Shown here piece by piece: positions 35,343 to 43,907 of a stretch of DNA of 64,000 bases. The position numbers and the translations under genes are program-made. Source of the DNA: an uncultured Campylobacterales bacterium (GTDB taxonomy: Bacteria; Campylobacterota; Campylobacteria; Campylobacterales; Arcobacteraceae); contig CANLWY010000002.1 of NCBI GenBank assembly GCA_947494995.1, positions 357,942 through 421,941 of the forward strand. The letters are read 5' to 3'. The notes beneath the pieces are model-generated. The model ran no database searches. It saw nothing but the letters and a program-made list of their open reading frames with translations, and had not been told where the DNA came from. Every line of letters starts with the position of its first letter. The first letter of the stretch is position 1.

Positions 35343-36827
35343 TTATTTTAAATCGCAACCACAAGAAGTAATTGATTTTTCAATACGTAAATAATTTCTA
35401 GCTTTTCTAGAAATAATATCTATAGTAATATTTAATAAAGCTGTCACAAAAAGTAGAAGCATCATTTTATCAAGTCTAAAATCAGCTATTGCAGAATCTA
35501 TATAAAAACCAAGTGTTGCCACACCTAAAATTCCCAAGATTGCTGATTCTCTCATTATAATTTCCCATCTGTAGAAAAGGAAAGCCAAAACTTGAGAGTA
35601 TATTCTTGGTAACACTTCAAAGAGATACAACTCATTTTTCTTTTTTGTTACATCTAAACGTAAATCTAATTGATTTACTTGTTGTCCCATCAAAAAGCTT
35701 ATAATTGCACCATTGTGAAGCATAAGAGCAAGAGCAGCAGGAAGCATTGATGGTCCAAAGATTTGTAAAAATAGATATGCCAAGATATACTCAGGAGTTG
35801 AACGTAAAATTACTAGAAATATATGAGAAAGAACTCTTAAAAATCTATTTGGAACAAACTTTTGAGAAATCAAAGGAAATGCAATAAGAGCTAAAAATGC
35901 TGTTAAGACAAGTGAAATTTGAGTTAATAAAACTGTATTAAAAACCCCTGGAACTATCTCATTTGAAAAGATTTTAGAAAACCACTCTATTGTTGCTTCA
36001 AAACCTTTATCTGCTCTAATAGGATATGGAATAATATCACTAGTAACAAACCTAATAAAGTTATCAATACTTATATTTCCAAAATCATCTAAATAAAAAA
36101 ATGAAGCTAAAACTACAAAACTAACACTATATTTTGTTAGCCAAAACCTTATTGTTGCAATTACTATATAAAAAAGAATCAATAAAAGCCAAACTTCATG
36201 ATAATATCCTTGCATAAATGAAGATGAAAGATAATATCCTAAAGTAGTAATCCCAATAAAACCTAAAATCGCAGTTGATCTTAATGCACACTCAAACCTA
36301 TACAAAGTATATGCAACTAAGTGAGGAAAAGCATCAGGAATTTTGGTATATATATAATATGAAATTAATGACTTTCCTTTTAATTCAGTAGGGAAAGTAT
36401 CATGTTCTTGAAGAATTTCAGCATATACTTTAGCCAAAATTGCACTATAAGGAAGAATTATTGCTAAAAGTGCTGTTAAGGTATTTAAGCCAAATATTTG
36501 TAAAAAAATTAGTGCCCAAAAAAGTTCATGAATTGCTCTTGTAAAAGCCAATGTAACTCTTACAAAAAAATTTTCAAAAAATATTGCAAGTATAAAACCA
36601 ATTATTACAGAAAAAAACATTGCAACTACGGCAATTGATATTGTTGTAAAAAGTGCAGGTATAAGTGCTGGAATAGTTGTTATATCTATATTTATAATTG
36701 AAAAGGCAAAGTTCTTTAACTCTAAAAAAGGTTCTTGAGTAGAGGTTGAAAAATCTGCAAAGATGAAAGAGACAAAAGCAATACCAAAAAAAAGTAAGCT
36801 TACATTTAAACTTTTACTTTGTAGCAT
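35343..36827 (-). CDS. Permease of a PhnE-type ABC importer (tandem fused permease domains)
   Basis: About 494 residues with two similar halves. Each half has five or six helices and an EAA-type loop: one around IYTKIPDAFPHLVAYTLYRF and the other around FEVLPRIYSQVLAFLFYRW, both followed by E-[CS]-[AI]-[LM]-R-x-[ST]-A-I-L-G. It is therefore a fused dimer of PhnE-like permeases. I start at the ATG at 36827, which overlaps the ATPase gene by 14 bases; a longer frame reaches 36866. With the adjacent binding protein it probably imports selenate or a similar oxyanion. Confidence 0.85.
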   Translation of the reverse strand: MLQSKSLNVSLLFFGIAFVSFIFADFSTSTQEPFLELKNFAFSIINIDITTIPALIPALFTTISIAVVAMFFSVIIGFILAIFFENFFVRVTLAFTRAIHELFWALIFLQIFGLNTLTALLAIILPYSAILAKVYAEILQEHDTFPTELKGKSLISYYIYTKIPDAFPHLVAYTLYRFECALRSTAILGFIGITTLGYYLSSSFMQGYYHEVWLLLILFYIVIATIRFWLTKYSVSFVVLASFFYLDDFGNISIDNFIRFVTSDIIPYPIRADKGFEATIEWFSKIFSNEIVPGVFNTVLLTQISLVLTAFLALIAFPLISQKFVPNRFLRVLSHIFLVILRSTPEYILAYLFLQIFGPSMLPAALALMLHNGAIISFLMGQQVNQLDLRLDVTKKKNELYLFEVLPRIYSQVLAFLFYRWEIIMRESAILGILGVATLGFYIDSAIADFRLDKMMLLLFVTALLNITIDIISRKARNYLRIEKSITSCGCDLK

Positions 36828-37473
36828 TATATAAGGCTTCTCTATCCTGTGTAGTAATATCTTCACATCTTTTATCTAAAAGTAATTTACCACCTTTTAA
36901 ACCAACTACTCTATCAAAATTATCTAAAGCTAAATCTACATTATGCATAGTGCAAATAACTGTTTCAAAAGAAGAAGTTAATTTACACATAACTTTTTTT
37001 GATAAGAACTCATCAAGTGCAGAAATTGGTTCATCTGCAAGAAGGATATTTTTTTCTTCATAAAGGGCTCTGGCAATTGCTACACGCTGTTTTTGTCCAC
37101 CAGATAGATTATGTGATTTTACAAATATTTTATCTTCTAATAAAAGTTCATTTAAAACATTTGTAATACCATTTATCTCTTTTTTAGCTGGCTTAACTAA
37201 ATTTCTTAAATTGTAAAATAAAGAGTTTGAATCAAGTTGTGAGATATAAACATTATGAAAAACTGAAAGATTATTTACAAGTCCAAGTTCTTGTGGAATG
37301 TACGAACTTCTTGCATGTTGTAGCTCATACATTCTTTTTAGAAGTGTTGATTTACCACTTCCACTTTTTCCTAAAAGGGCAACCTTTTCGCCCTTTTGGA
37401 TATTTAAAGTTAAGGTATCAATAGCTATTAAGTTGTCATATGAAATTGTTTCATTTTCAAAATTAAAAGCCAT
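36814..37473 (-). CDS. ATP-binding subunit of the putative selenium ABC importer
   Basis: A 219-residue ABC ATPase with Walker A (VALLGKSGSGKSTLLKRM), signature LSGGQKQRVAIARAL and Walker B (ILLADEPISALDE), of the PhnC class but short. The ATG at 37473 is preceded by AAGGA with good spacing; a TTG at 37479 is also possible. It lies between the binding protein and the fused permease in one operon. Confidence 0.88.
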   Translation of the reverse strand: MAFNFENETISYDNLIAIDTLTLNIQKGEKVALLGKSGSGKSTLLKRMYELQHARSSYIPQELGLVNNLSVFHNVYISQLDSNSLFYNLRNLVKPAKKEINGITNVLNELLLEDKIFVKSHNLSGGQKQRVAIARALYEEKNILLADEPISALDEFLSKKVMCKLTSSFETVICTMHNVDLALDNFDRVVGLKGGKLLLDKRCEDITTQDREALYNATK

Positions 37474-37482
37474 CTTCAATCC

Positions 37483-38328
37483 TTAGTCAACAAGACCTAA
37501 TTTTCTTGCAGTATCTAAGATTGGTGCAAAATCTTCATTTGTTGCTTTGATAAACCCTGATCTTGGGAAAGCATTTAAGATTTTCTCGTCTTTGATATTA
37601 ATGATTGCTGTTTGAAGTTTCTTAGTAAAACCTTCACCAAACTGCTTATCTAAATCACCTCTTACAGTGAAGTTATAATCTGGGTATCCAGGAGTTTGGT
37701 AGATAATCTTAACTTTTGAAGGATCAATTTTTCCAGCTTTAAGCTCTTTTTTCCATACTTTATAGTTTGTAGCCCCTACTTCATAAGCACCACTTTGAAC
37801 TAATGCAATTGTTTTAGAGTGGTTTCCTGAGAATCCAACTTTTTTGAAAACTTCATTTGGAGTTTTTCCAAATTGCTTAGTAATAAAATACTCAGGCATT
37901 AATCTTCCAGAAGTAGAACCTTTTGAACCAAATGTAAATGTTTTACCTTCTACACCTGCAGGAATAGTATCACTTTTTTCTAAACCAGTTGAACTATGAG
38001 CAATTAAAAATGAGTGGAAGTTAGGATCTTCAACACCTTGTGCAATTGCAACTGAACCTGGAACGATTAATCTAGCTTTAACACCTGATAATCCACCAAA
38101 CCATGCTAATTGTACTTGGTTGTTTCTAAATGCTGCAATTGAAGCAGAGTAAGATTTAACTGGTACGAACTTTACATCTATTTTTAACTCTTTAGATAAG
38201 TGATTTGCTAATAAAGAGAATCTCTCTTTTAACTTTGTTTCATCCTGATCAGGAATAGCCGTAAACGTAAATGTTTGTGCAAACATCGTAGAAGCACAGA
38301 AAAGTGCTGATAGTAGTAGTTTTTTCAA
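37483..38328 (-). CDS. Putative selenate-type ABC transporter periplasmic binding protein
   Basis: A 281-residue PhnD-like protein. I start at the TTG at 38328 because GGAG precedes it and a clean signal peptide follows (KKLLLSALFCASTMFAQ); an ATG at 38367 would add an unlikely extension. The mature N-terminus FTFTAIPDQDETKLKERF and the segments FVPVKSYSASIAAFRNNQ and QLAWFGGLSGVKARL are what I recall of the family annotated as putative selenate ABC transporter binding protein, which co-occurs with selD and yedF. The selenium island context agrees. The substrate has not been shown here, and phosphonate or another oxyanion cannot be excluded. Confidence 0.82.
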   Translation of the reverse strand: MKKLLLSALFCASTMFAQTFTFTAIPDQDETKLKERFSLLANHLSKELKIDVKFVPVKSYSASIAAFRNNQVQLAWFGGLSGVKARLIVPGSVAIAQGVEDPNFHSFLIAHSSTGLEKSDTIPAGVEGKTFTFGSKGSTSGRLMPEYFITKQFGKTPNEVFKKVGFSGNHSKTIALVQSGAYEVGATNYKVWKKELKAGKIDPSKVKIIYQTPGYPDYNFTVRGDLDKQFGEGFTKKLQTAIINIKDEKILNAFPRSGFIKATNEDFAPILDTARKLGLVD

Positions 38329-38393
38329 TTTGAACTCCAAAATTTTTTTTGAAGCATGTGTAGTCATAAAAGTCTTGCATATCTATTATGTCT

Positions 38394-38463
38394 AACCTAA
38401 ACCTTAGGTTGATGCTTTGTATAATGAAACTATAATAAACTATTAATAAAAACTTTCTTAAAA
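38394..38463. promoter_or_regulatory. Operator/promoter region between the selenium transporter and yedF
   Basis: The palindrome AACCTAA-ACC-TTAGGTT lies at 38394-38410. It is followed by a plus-strand promoter-like pair TTGATG (38409-38414) and TATAAT (38431-38436) with a 16-base spacer. The 35-bp block at 38429-38463 matches 41170-41204 in the other divergent selenium promoter at 29 of 35 positions, and the core CTAAACCTTAG is identical to 41101-41111. Confidence 0.65.
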
Positions 38464-38560
38464 AGAGTTATTCTATTTACCTCCTATTAACTTTAAAATA
38501 TGTAAAATATTTCGTGTGAATTATTTAAAGGCTATGGAATAGCTATACAAAAGGAAAAAA

Positions 38561-38899
38561 ATGCAAACGGCAGGAAAAACTCTATTTTTAAAATCAGATA
38601 AAATTGGAGAAGGAGAGCTAGGGTCTATCCTAGTAAAAGGTTTTTTAGAGGCAATAAGCCAACAAGAAGTATTACCAAAAACTATTATTTGTGTTAATAG
38701 TGCTGTTCTTTTAACAACAACAAACGATAATGAAATTATAAAAATCTTCAAAACCATTGAAGAAAAAGGTGTAAAAATCTTCTCTTGTGGAACATGTTTA
38801 GACTTCTATAATATAAGAGAGAAGCTAGTTATAGGAGAAGCAGGAAATGCAATGGATACTATAAAAAATTTACTAACAGAAGAAATTGTCACATTATAA
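38561..38899 (+). CDS. YedF-like selenium metabolism protein (DsrE-like domain only)
   Basis: A 112-residue protein with a DsrE/TusD-like fold: LFLKSDKIGEGELGSILVKG, TIICVNSAVLLTT and the cysteine-containing FSCGTCLDFYNIREKL. This is the C-terminal half of the YedF selenium-associated family; the usual N-terminal TusA-like sulfur-carrier domain is absent and is not encoded in the 230 bases upstream. Its ATG has an AAAGGA RBS. It is divergent from the selenium transporter. It may carry or reduce selenium on the CGTC cysteines, but its biochemical role is not established. Confidence 0.82.
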   Translation: MQTAGKTLFLKSDKIGEGELGSILVKGFLEAISQQEVLPKTIICVNSAVLLTTTNDNEIIKIFKTIEEKGVKIFSCGTCLDFYNIREKLVIGEAGNAMDTIKNLLTEEIVTL

Positions 38900-38901
38900 G
38901 T

Positions 38902-38934
38902 TTTAAATCAACAGATTTATTCTGTTGATTTAAA
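38902..38934. terminator. Bidirectional terminator between yedF and the activase gene
   Basis: A perfect 14-bp stem (TTTAAATCAACAGA and complement) with a 5-base loop lies between the two convergent genes and ends in A/T. Confidence 0.8.
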
Positions 38935-38943
38935 CTAAAACTC

Positions 38944-39696
38944 TTAATACACCTCATGTCCACAAAGAGCAGCACCTATAGCACCTGTTAATTGTGGATT
39001 TAATGTAGGAAGAACTTTTTTTTCTAACTTTTGAGATAAAAGCTCAACTAAAAAACTATTCAATGCCCCTCCTCCTGTAAAAAGGATAACATCACTTTTA
39101 ATCGCAAACTTCCTTGCCATAGAAGCTAACCTTGATGCAATTGATTCATGAACTGCATAACAAATATTTGCAGCACTCTCTTTTTTTGCAATCAAAGATA
39201 TTACCTCTGATTCTGCAAAAACTGCACACATACTTGATATTGATAATTCTTTATTTGCTTCAAAGCCAACTTTTGAAAATTCATCAAGTGAAAGTCCCAT
39301 TCTACTAGAAGCAATTTCAAGAAACTTTCCAGTTCCAGCTGCACATTTATCATTCATCTTAAAATCAATAAAACCACCAAAACTATCCAACATTATAACT
39401 TTACTATCTTGTCCACCTAAATCAATTACCATTTGGGCTTTATCATTAAAAAAGTGAGCTCCTTTTGCATGGGCTTTTATCTCACTTATTATAGGACAAG
39501 AGAAGGTATCTTCTATCATATGTCTTCCATATCCAGTAGATACAAGCATTTTTACATCTTTGTTTTTTAAATAGTCTTTTACTATTTCATCTTGGTTTAC
39601 TATAGTTGGTATGGTTTTCATATCAACTATCTCTTTTTTTTCATTGATCCCACATATTTTAGTATATGTGGAACCAACATCAACTCCCCAAAACAT
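38944..39696 (-). CDS. Activase of 2-hydroxyacyl-CoA dehydratase/double-cubane protein (HgdC/BcrA-type ATPase)
   Basis: A 250-residue ASKHA-fold ATPase: GVDVGSTYTKIC (phosphate loop 1), MVIDLGGQDSKVIM (phosphate loop 2), and NDKCAAGTGKFLE with a later SSMCAVFAESE giving the two cysteines that bridge a [4Fe-4S] cluster in the homodimer. Such activases inject low-potential electrons into their partner at the expense of ATP. The partner is the adjacent gene, with which it overlaps by one base. Its presence in a selenium island suggests a reductive step in selenium metabolism, which is inference. Confidence 0.9.
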   Translation of the reverse strand: MFWGVDVGSTYTKICGINEKKEIVDMKTIPTIVNQDEIVKDYLKNKDVKMLVSTGYGRHMIEDTFSCPIISEIKAHAKGAHFFNDKAQMVIDLGGQDSKVIMLDSFGGFIDFKMNDKCAAGTGKFLEIASSRMGLSLDEFSKVGFEANKELSISSMCAVFAESEVISLIAKKESAANICYAVHESIASRLASMARKFAIKSDVILFTGGGALNSFLVELLSQKLEKKVLPTLNPQLTGAIGAALCGHEVY

Positions 39697-41018
39697 TAAT
39701 TTTTGTTTTGAAAACTTTTAGCTTTCTTCTTAAAAGAGATACTCTCTAAGAATGCCTCAACTCTAGTTTTAATCTGACCTGCATCTTCTGGAGAGTAGTC
39801 TGATTCTATTACTAAGCAAGGAATTCCTGCTTCTTCTAAAGCAGTAGTAACTAAATGAGACTCTACATTGTAAGTATGACAAAAAGAGAGTGTATAGTAG
39901 ATAACTCCATCTGCTTTTCTATCTTTATACATTTGAAGAATCTTATCAATTCTTGGTGTATTTGGTGTAAAACATGCACAATCTACAGCACTATACCTTT
40001 TCATTAACTCAGTCATCAACTCATCTTCAGTCTTGATTTTTTCTAAATCTACATTATCTTTAAAATATCTATGTCCTATGCAAGACTCTTCATTGATAAT
40101 TGCTCCACCTGAACCTTCAACAGCAGTATGAAGCTTCCAGTTTGGAGGAGCAATTGGAGTTCCTAAAACCATAAGTCTTGCTGTATCCTCATCAAATACA
40201 GATACTTTTTCTTCAACTCTTTTTTCTAATTCATCACAAAGTTCATTTACTTTTTCAGTATATCTTCTTGGATCATCTAAAAAGCCCATTTGATTTACAA
40301 ATAGAGCATCTTTACCACTAATAGGAACAACATCAGGGTTCATACCTCTTAAATTATCAAGCCTTTGCATAGCTTTTCTTTTTTCATTTATGATTTTTGT
40401 TCCTTCTAACATTTCATCTAAAGAGAGTTTTTTTCCTGCTACTTCTTCAATATGCTCTTTAAACTCAACAATCTCTTCTTTCCACATTTTTAAATCTTTT
40501 TCTCTTTTCATATGTGGTATATTCATTACATGTACAGGATGATGTTTATCTAATATTTCCCAAGTCTTTTTCTTTGCTTCACAAGTAGTTTCTCCATAAA
40601 TAAAATCAGAGCTTTGTGTGTATGCACAAGTTTTTTGAAGTTTAAATCCATGAGCAGATTTAATAAGTGGGCAGATATTTCTTGGTAATTCAGTTTCTGC
40701 ATCAGGAATTGTTGCTGGGCTTCCTCCACATAGACCAAAACATGCGCCTCCAGCACCAACAATAATCTCTTCTGGAACAAAAATACAAAATGTTCCAATA
40801 GCAGGTTTTTTTTCTGCTCTTAATTGATTGATCTCCGCAATTCTTTGACCTTGAATCTCACTCATAAACCAATCAAAATACTTCATCCCTTCAGGTCTAT
40901 TTTCCTGTGTCATGAACTGATTTTGATAAGATTCTAATCCCATGCTCATCATTTGTGAATGTCTATCAACATCCACACCAATATCCGAAAGTAATTTTCT
41001 GTGTTCTTCTACACCCAT
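39696..41018 (-). CDS. 2-hydroxyacyl-CoA dehydratase-family / double-cubane cluster protein
   Basis: A 440-residue protein of the HgdB/BcrC class: GTFCIFVPEEIIVGAGGACF, ELPRNICPLIKSAHGF, DFIYGETTCEAKKKTWE and YYTLSFCHTYNVE carry the conserved cysteines of the family. It is a single-subunit type with its own activase, like the double-cubane cluster proteins that reduce small molecules at very low potential rather than true acyl-CoA dehydratases. No CoA-pathway genes are nearby. It is divergent from selD and shares operator-like sequences with the yedF/transporter promoter, so it is probably part of a selenium regulon. Confidence 0.85.
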   Translation of the reverse strand: MGVEEHRKLLSDIGVDVDRHSQMMSMGLESYQNQFMTQENRPEGMKYFDWFMSEIQGQRIAEINQLRAEKKPAIGTFCIFVPEEIIVGAGGACFGLCGGSPATIPDAETELPRNICPLIKSAHGFKLQKTCAYTQSSDFIYGETTCEAKKKTWEILDKHHPVHVMNIPHMKREKDLKMWKEEIVEFKEHIEEVAGKKLSLDEMLEGTKIINEKRKAMQRLDNLRGMNPDVVPISGKDALFVNQMGFLDDPRRYTEKVNELCDELEKRVEEKVSVFDEDTARLMVLGTPIAPPNWKLHTAVEGSGGAIINEESCIGHRYFKDNVDLEKIKTEDELMTELMKRYSAVDCACFTPNTPRIDKILQMYKDRKADGVIYYTLSFCHTYNVESHLVTTALEEAGIPCLVIESDYSPEDAGQIKTRVEAFLESISFKKKAKSFQNKN

Positions 41019-41363
41019 AGTTTTTTCCTTTATATTTATAATTTTAATTTATACATGAAAAAAAAGAGTATAAGAAGAAGTATCTTTAAATCATGTATGT
41101 CTAAACCTTAGACCATTTAAAGCAGTAATTTTTTCAGGTTATAATCTTAACCTGTGCTTATAGTTTAAAACTATAATAGATATTTAATAAAAGTTTTCTT
41201 AAAAGAAAAAAATGTTGAAAATTGTTCTTTGTTTTATAAAGGTTATACTAAAGTTACACTAAAATTATATTACATTACCTATGGAACTAGGTGTACATAA
41301 ATGTTTAACTTCAATTTAACTACTTATTTACACTTTTCATAATTCAATATATTAGAGGATAAA
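41019..41363. promoter_or_regulatory. Divergent promoter region between the dehydratase-like gene and selD
   Basis: This 345-base gap holds no gene. It contains the palindrome GTCTAA-ACC-TTAGAC (41099-41113), a second palindrome CAGGTTA-N6-TAACCTG (41135-41154), and the block 41170-41204 shared with the yedF promoter region. A further half site (AAGGTTATACTAAAG) lies near 41239. The selD RBS (GAGG) is at 41355-41358. The two palindromes suggest control by a dimeric regulator not identified in this window. Confidence 0.6.
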
Positions 41364-42401
41364 ATGAATAACGAATATAAATTAACCAAATTCGTTCAAG
41401 CAGCAGGGTGAGCAGCTAAAATGGGTCCGGGGGATCTTAAACAAACAATTATTAGCTTAGTACCATGTGATGACAGAGTGCTTGTAGGATTTGAAAATAG
41501 TGATGATGCTTCAGTTTATAGATTAAATGATGAAGAAGCAATGGTTCAAACGCTTGATTTTATTACACCAGTTGTGGATGACCCATATTTATATGGAAAA
41601 ATCGCAGCGGCAAACTCACTTTCTGATGTTTTTGCAATGGGAGCAGATGTAAAAACTGCCCTAAACATTGTAGGGTATGATAGAAAAAATCATGGAACTA
41701 CTGATGCTTTAAGAGAGATGCTTAGAGGTGGAAATGAAAAAATCCAAGAGTGTGGCGGACTTTTAATGGGAGGACATACAATTGAATCTCCTGAAATGTA
41801 TTATGGATTATCAGTTACAGGACTAGTACATCCAAAAAAAATACTTAGAAATAATACAGCTAAAATAGGTCATGTATTAGTTTTAACAAAACCATTAGGA
41901 ATGGGTATTTTAACAACTGCTATAAAAAGAGACTTAATAAGTGATTCTGCAAGAAATGAAGCAATAAAAGTTATGGAAGCATTAAACTATCTTCCATCAA
42001 AAATACTAAGAGAGTATGATGTAAGTGCTTGTACTGATATAACAGGCTTTGGCCTTTTAGGTCATGCTTTAGAATCAGTTGGACCTTTTAACTCTTTTGC
42101 TATTCACTGTGGAATAGTTCCAGTTATAAAAGAGGCGGAAGAACTAAGAGCACAAGGAATAGTTCCTGGTGGGACAAAAAGAAATATGAAATATTTAGAA
42201 GATAAGACTACTATAATGTGTCCTACTGATAAATGTTATGAAATGTATTGTGATGCTCAAACATCAGGGGGACTTTTAATTGCAATGGATCCTGAAGATG
42301 CAAAAGAGTATGTAAAAAGAGTAGAAGATTTAACATTTGGATACGCAACAATTATGGGAGAAGTTATTCCTAGAGGTGTTAGTCCAATAATGATTTACTA
42401 A
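41364..42401 (+). CDS. selD: Selenide, water dikinase SelD, itself a selenoprotein
   Basis: A 345-residue protein when the TGA at 41409-41411 is read as Sec16: MNNEYKLTKFVQAAG-U-AAKMGPGDL. This is the catalytic position (Cys17 in E. coli SelD, in GCGCK), followed by the conserved lysine. Later motifs are FENSDDASVYRL, TLDFITPVVDDPY, IAAANSLSDVFAMGA, GGHTIE, DITGFGLLGH and DAQTSGGLLIA. It makes selenophosphate from selenide and ATP. A caller that stops at TGA would start at 41421 and lose the active site. A hairpin with loop GGG lies about 18 nt after the UGA (GGGTCC/GGATCT with wobble pairs), a plausible bSECIS. Confidence 0.93.
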
Positions 42402-42403
42402 TT

Positions 42404-42503
42404 TGGCGAGAAGGTGTAGGAATTGAACCTACCGCGGCGTTTACACAAAAACCGCCGATCAGGGTTGAAGCCTGCGGTGCCCACCAGGGTCACATACCCC
42501 CCA
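42404..42503 (-). tRNA. selC: tRNA-Sec (anticodon TCA)
   Basis: On the minus strand the ~100-nt element has an anticodon loop CTTCAAC with TCA at 42468-42466, a T arm GTAGG-TTCAATT-CCTAC, a long variable arm (CGGCG...CGCCG), a 6-bp D stem with a 4-base loop TGGT, and an encoded GCCA end. The length, long D stem and long variable arm identify tRNA-Sec. The acceptor stem is odd: six Gs pair with CTTCT using three G-T wobbles, and an 8-bp stem would have a T-C mismatch at the first pair. It lies between selD and selA on the opposite strand. Confidence 0.92.
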
Positions 42504-42560
42504 AATTTTGTAGATTGAAATTCTACAATAAAAATATTAAAAAACTCTAAAAGGGTATAA

Positions 42561-43907
42561 ATGGTTTTACTAAAATCTATTCCAAAAGTAGATAAATTTG
42601 TTTCAAACAAGGCTTTTGAAGGCTTATCTGCGTCTTTAATTACTTCTATTTCAAAAAGTGTAATTCAAACTTTAAGAAAAGATATTTTAGATAATAAAAT
42701 TGATTCTTTTGAAGAAAATGACTTAATTTTAAAAGTAAAAGAGGAGTATCAAAAAATTGTAGACCCCTCTTTACAAAAAGTTATAAATGCAACAGGTGTA
42801 ATTGTTCATACAAATTTAGGAAGAAGTTTAATTGATGAAAAAGCTTTTAATAGAGCTAAAACTGTTGCTACTTCATACAACAATTTAGAATATAACTTAG
42901 AAGAAGGAAAGAGAGGCGAAAGATACTCTCATATTTCAAAAGTTATTTGTGAAGTTTTAAATTGTGAAGATGTTTTAATTGTAAACAATAATGCAAGTGC
43001 TGTATTTCTAATTCTTAATACTTTTGCAAAAAATAAAGAAGTTGTAGTAAGTCGTGGTGAACTTGTTGAAATTGGTGGTAGTTTTAGAGTTCCAGACGTT
43101 ATGAGTAGTTCAGGTGCTTTTCTAAAAGAGATTGGAACTACAAATAAAACCCATCTAAGAGATTATGAAAATGCAATAAATGAAAATACATCTATGTTAA
43201 TGAAAGTTCATAAATCAAACTACTCTATAGAAGGCTTTTCTTCAGAAGTAGCTTTTGAAGATATTGTAAAACTTGCTAATAATAATGATATTATTGATTA
43301 TTATGATATGGGAAGTGGTCATTTAGTTGATTTGCCTTATGGTTTAAATACGAGTGAACCTTCTGTTCTAAAATATATGGAACACAAACCTTCTCTTTTA
43401 AGTTTTTCTGGAGATAAACTTTTAGGTTCTGTACAAGCAGGAATAATTGTTGGAAAGAAAAAATATATTGAACAACTAAAGAGAAACCAACTTTTAAGAA
43501 TGTTAAGAGTTGATAAGCTAACTTTAGCAATTTTAGAAGAAAATATTAAATCAATTCTTTTAGGACAAATTGATGATATTCCCACTTTAAAAATGCTTTT
43601 TAAATCAACAGATGAATTAAAAGAAAATGCAAATAAATTACAAGAATCTATAAAAGAGTTTTGTAAAACAGAGATAATTGAGACTAAAACAGTAATTGGC
43701 GGAGGAACTACCCCTAATAGAAAAATTCCTACCATTGCTTTAAGTATAGAGTTTAAAAACTATAAGCCAAATAAAATAGAAACACTATTTAGAGCTAAAA
43801 ATATAATTGGTCGTATTGAAAATGAGAAATTTTTACTGGATTTTAGAACAGTACAAAAAAATGAAATTAAACTAATTGAAGAAACTATGAAAGAGATTTG
43901 TAAATGA
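42561..43907 (+). CDS. selA: L-seryl-tRNA(Sec) selenium transferase SelA
   Basis: A 448-residue PLP enzyme of normal SelA length. Landmarks are VIVHTNLGRSLI, EYNLEEGKRGERYSH, VNNNASAVFLILNTFA, SRGELVEIGGSFR and the PLP-lysine region SFSGDKLLGSVQAG (Lys286). It converts Ser-tRNA-Sec to Sec-tRNA-Sec using selenophosphate. AAGGG precedes the ATG, and its stop overlaps the selB start as ATGA. Transcription would run over the oppositely oriented tRNA gene if it starts at the selD promoter. Confidence 0.95.
   Translation: MVLLKSIPKVDKFVSNKAFEGLSASLITSISKSVIQTLRKDILDNKIDSFEENDLILKVKEEYQKIVDPSLQKVINATGVIVHTNLGRSLIDEKAFNRAKTVATSYNNLEYNLEEGKRGERYSHISKVICEVLNCEDVLIVNNNASAVFLILNTFAKNKEVVVSRGELVEIGGSFRVPDVMSSSGAFLKEIGTTNKTHLRDYENAINENTSMLMKVHKSNYSIEGFSSEVAFEDIVKLANNNDIIDYYDMGSGHLVDLPYGLNTSEPSVLKYMEHKPSLLSFSGDKLLGSVQAGIIVGKKKYIEQLKRNQLLRMLRVDKLTLAILEENIKSILLGQIDDIPTLKMLFKSTDELKENANKLQESIKEFCKTEIIETKTVIGGGTTPNRKIPTIALSIEFKNYKPNKIETLFRAKNIIGRIENEKFLLDFRTVQKNEIKLIEETMKEICK

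Noticed and set aside
42398..42610. A 70-codon open frame on the minus strand across the selD-selA gap
   Set aside because: It coincides with the tRNA-Sec gene, so the apparent protein is a read-out of tRNA sequence.
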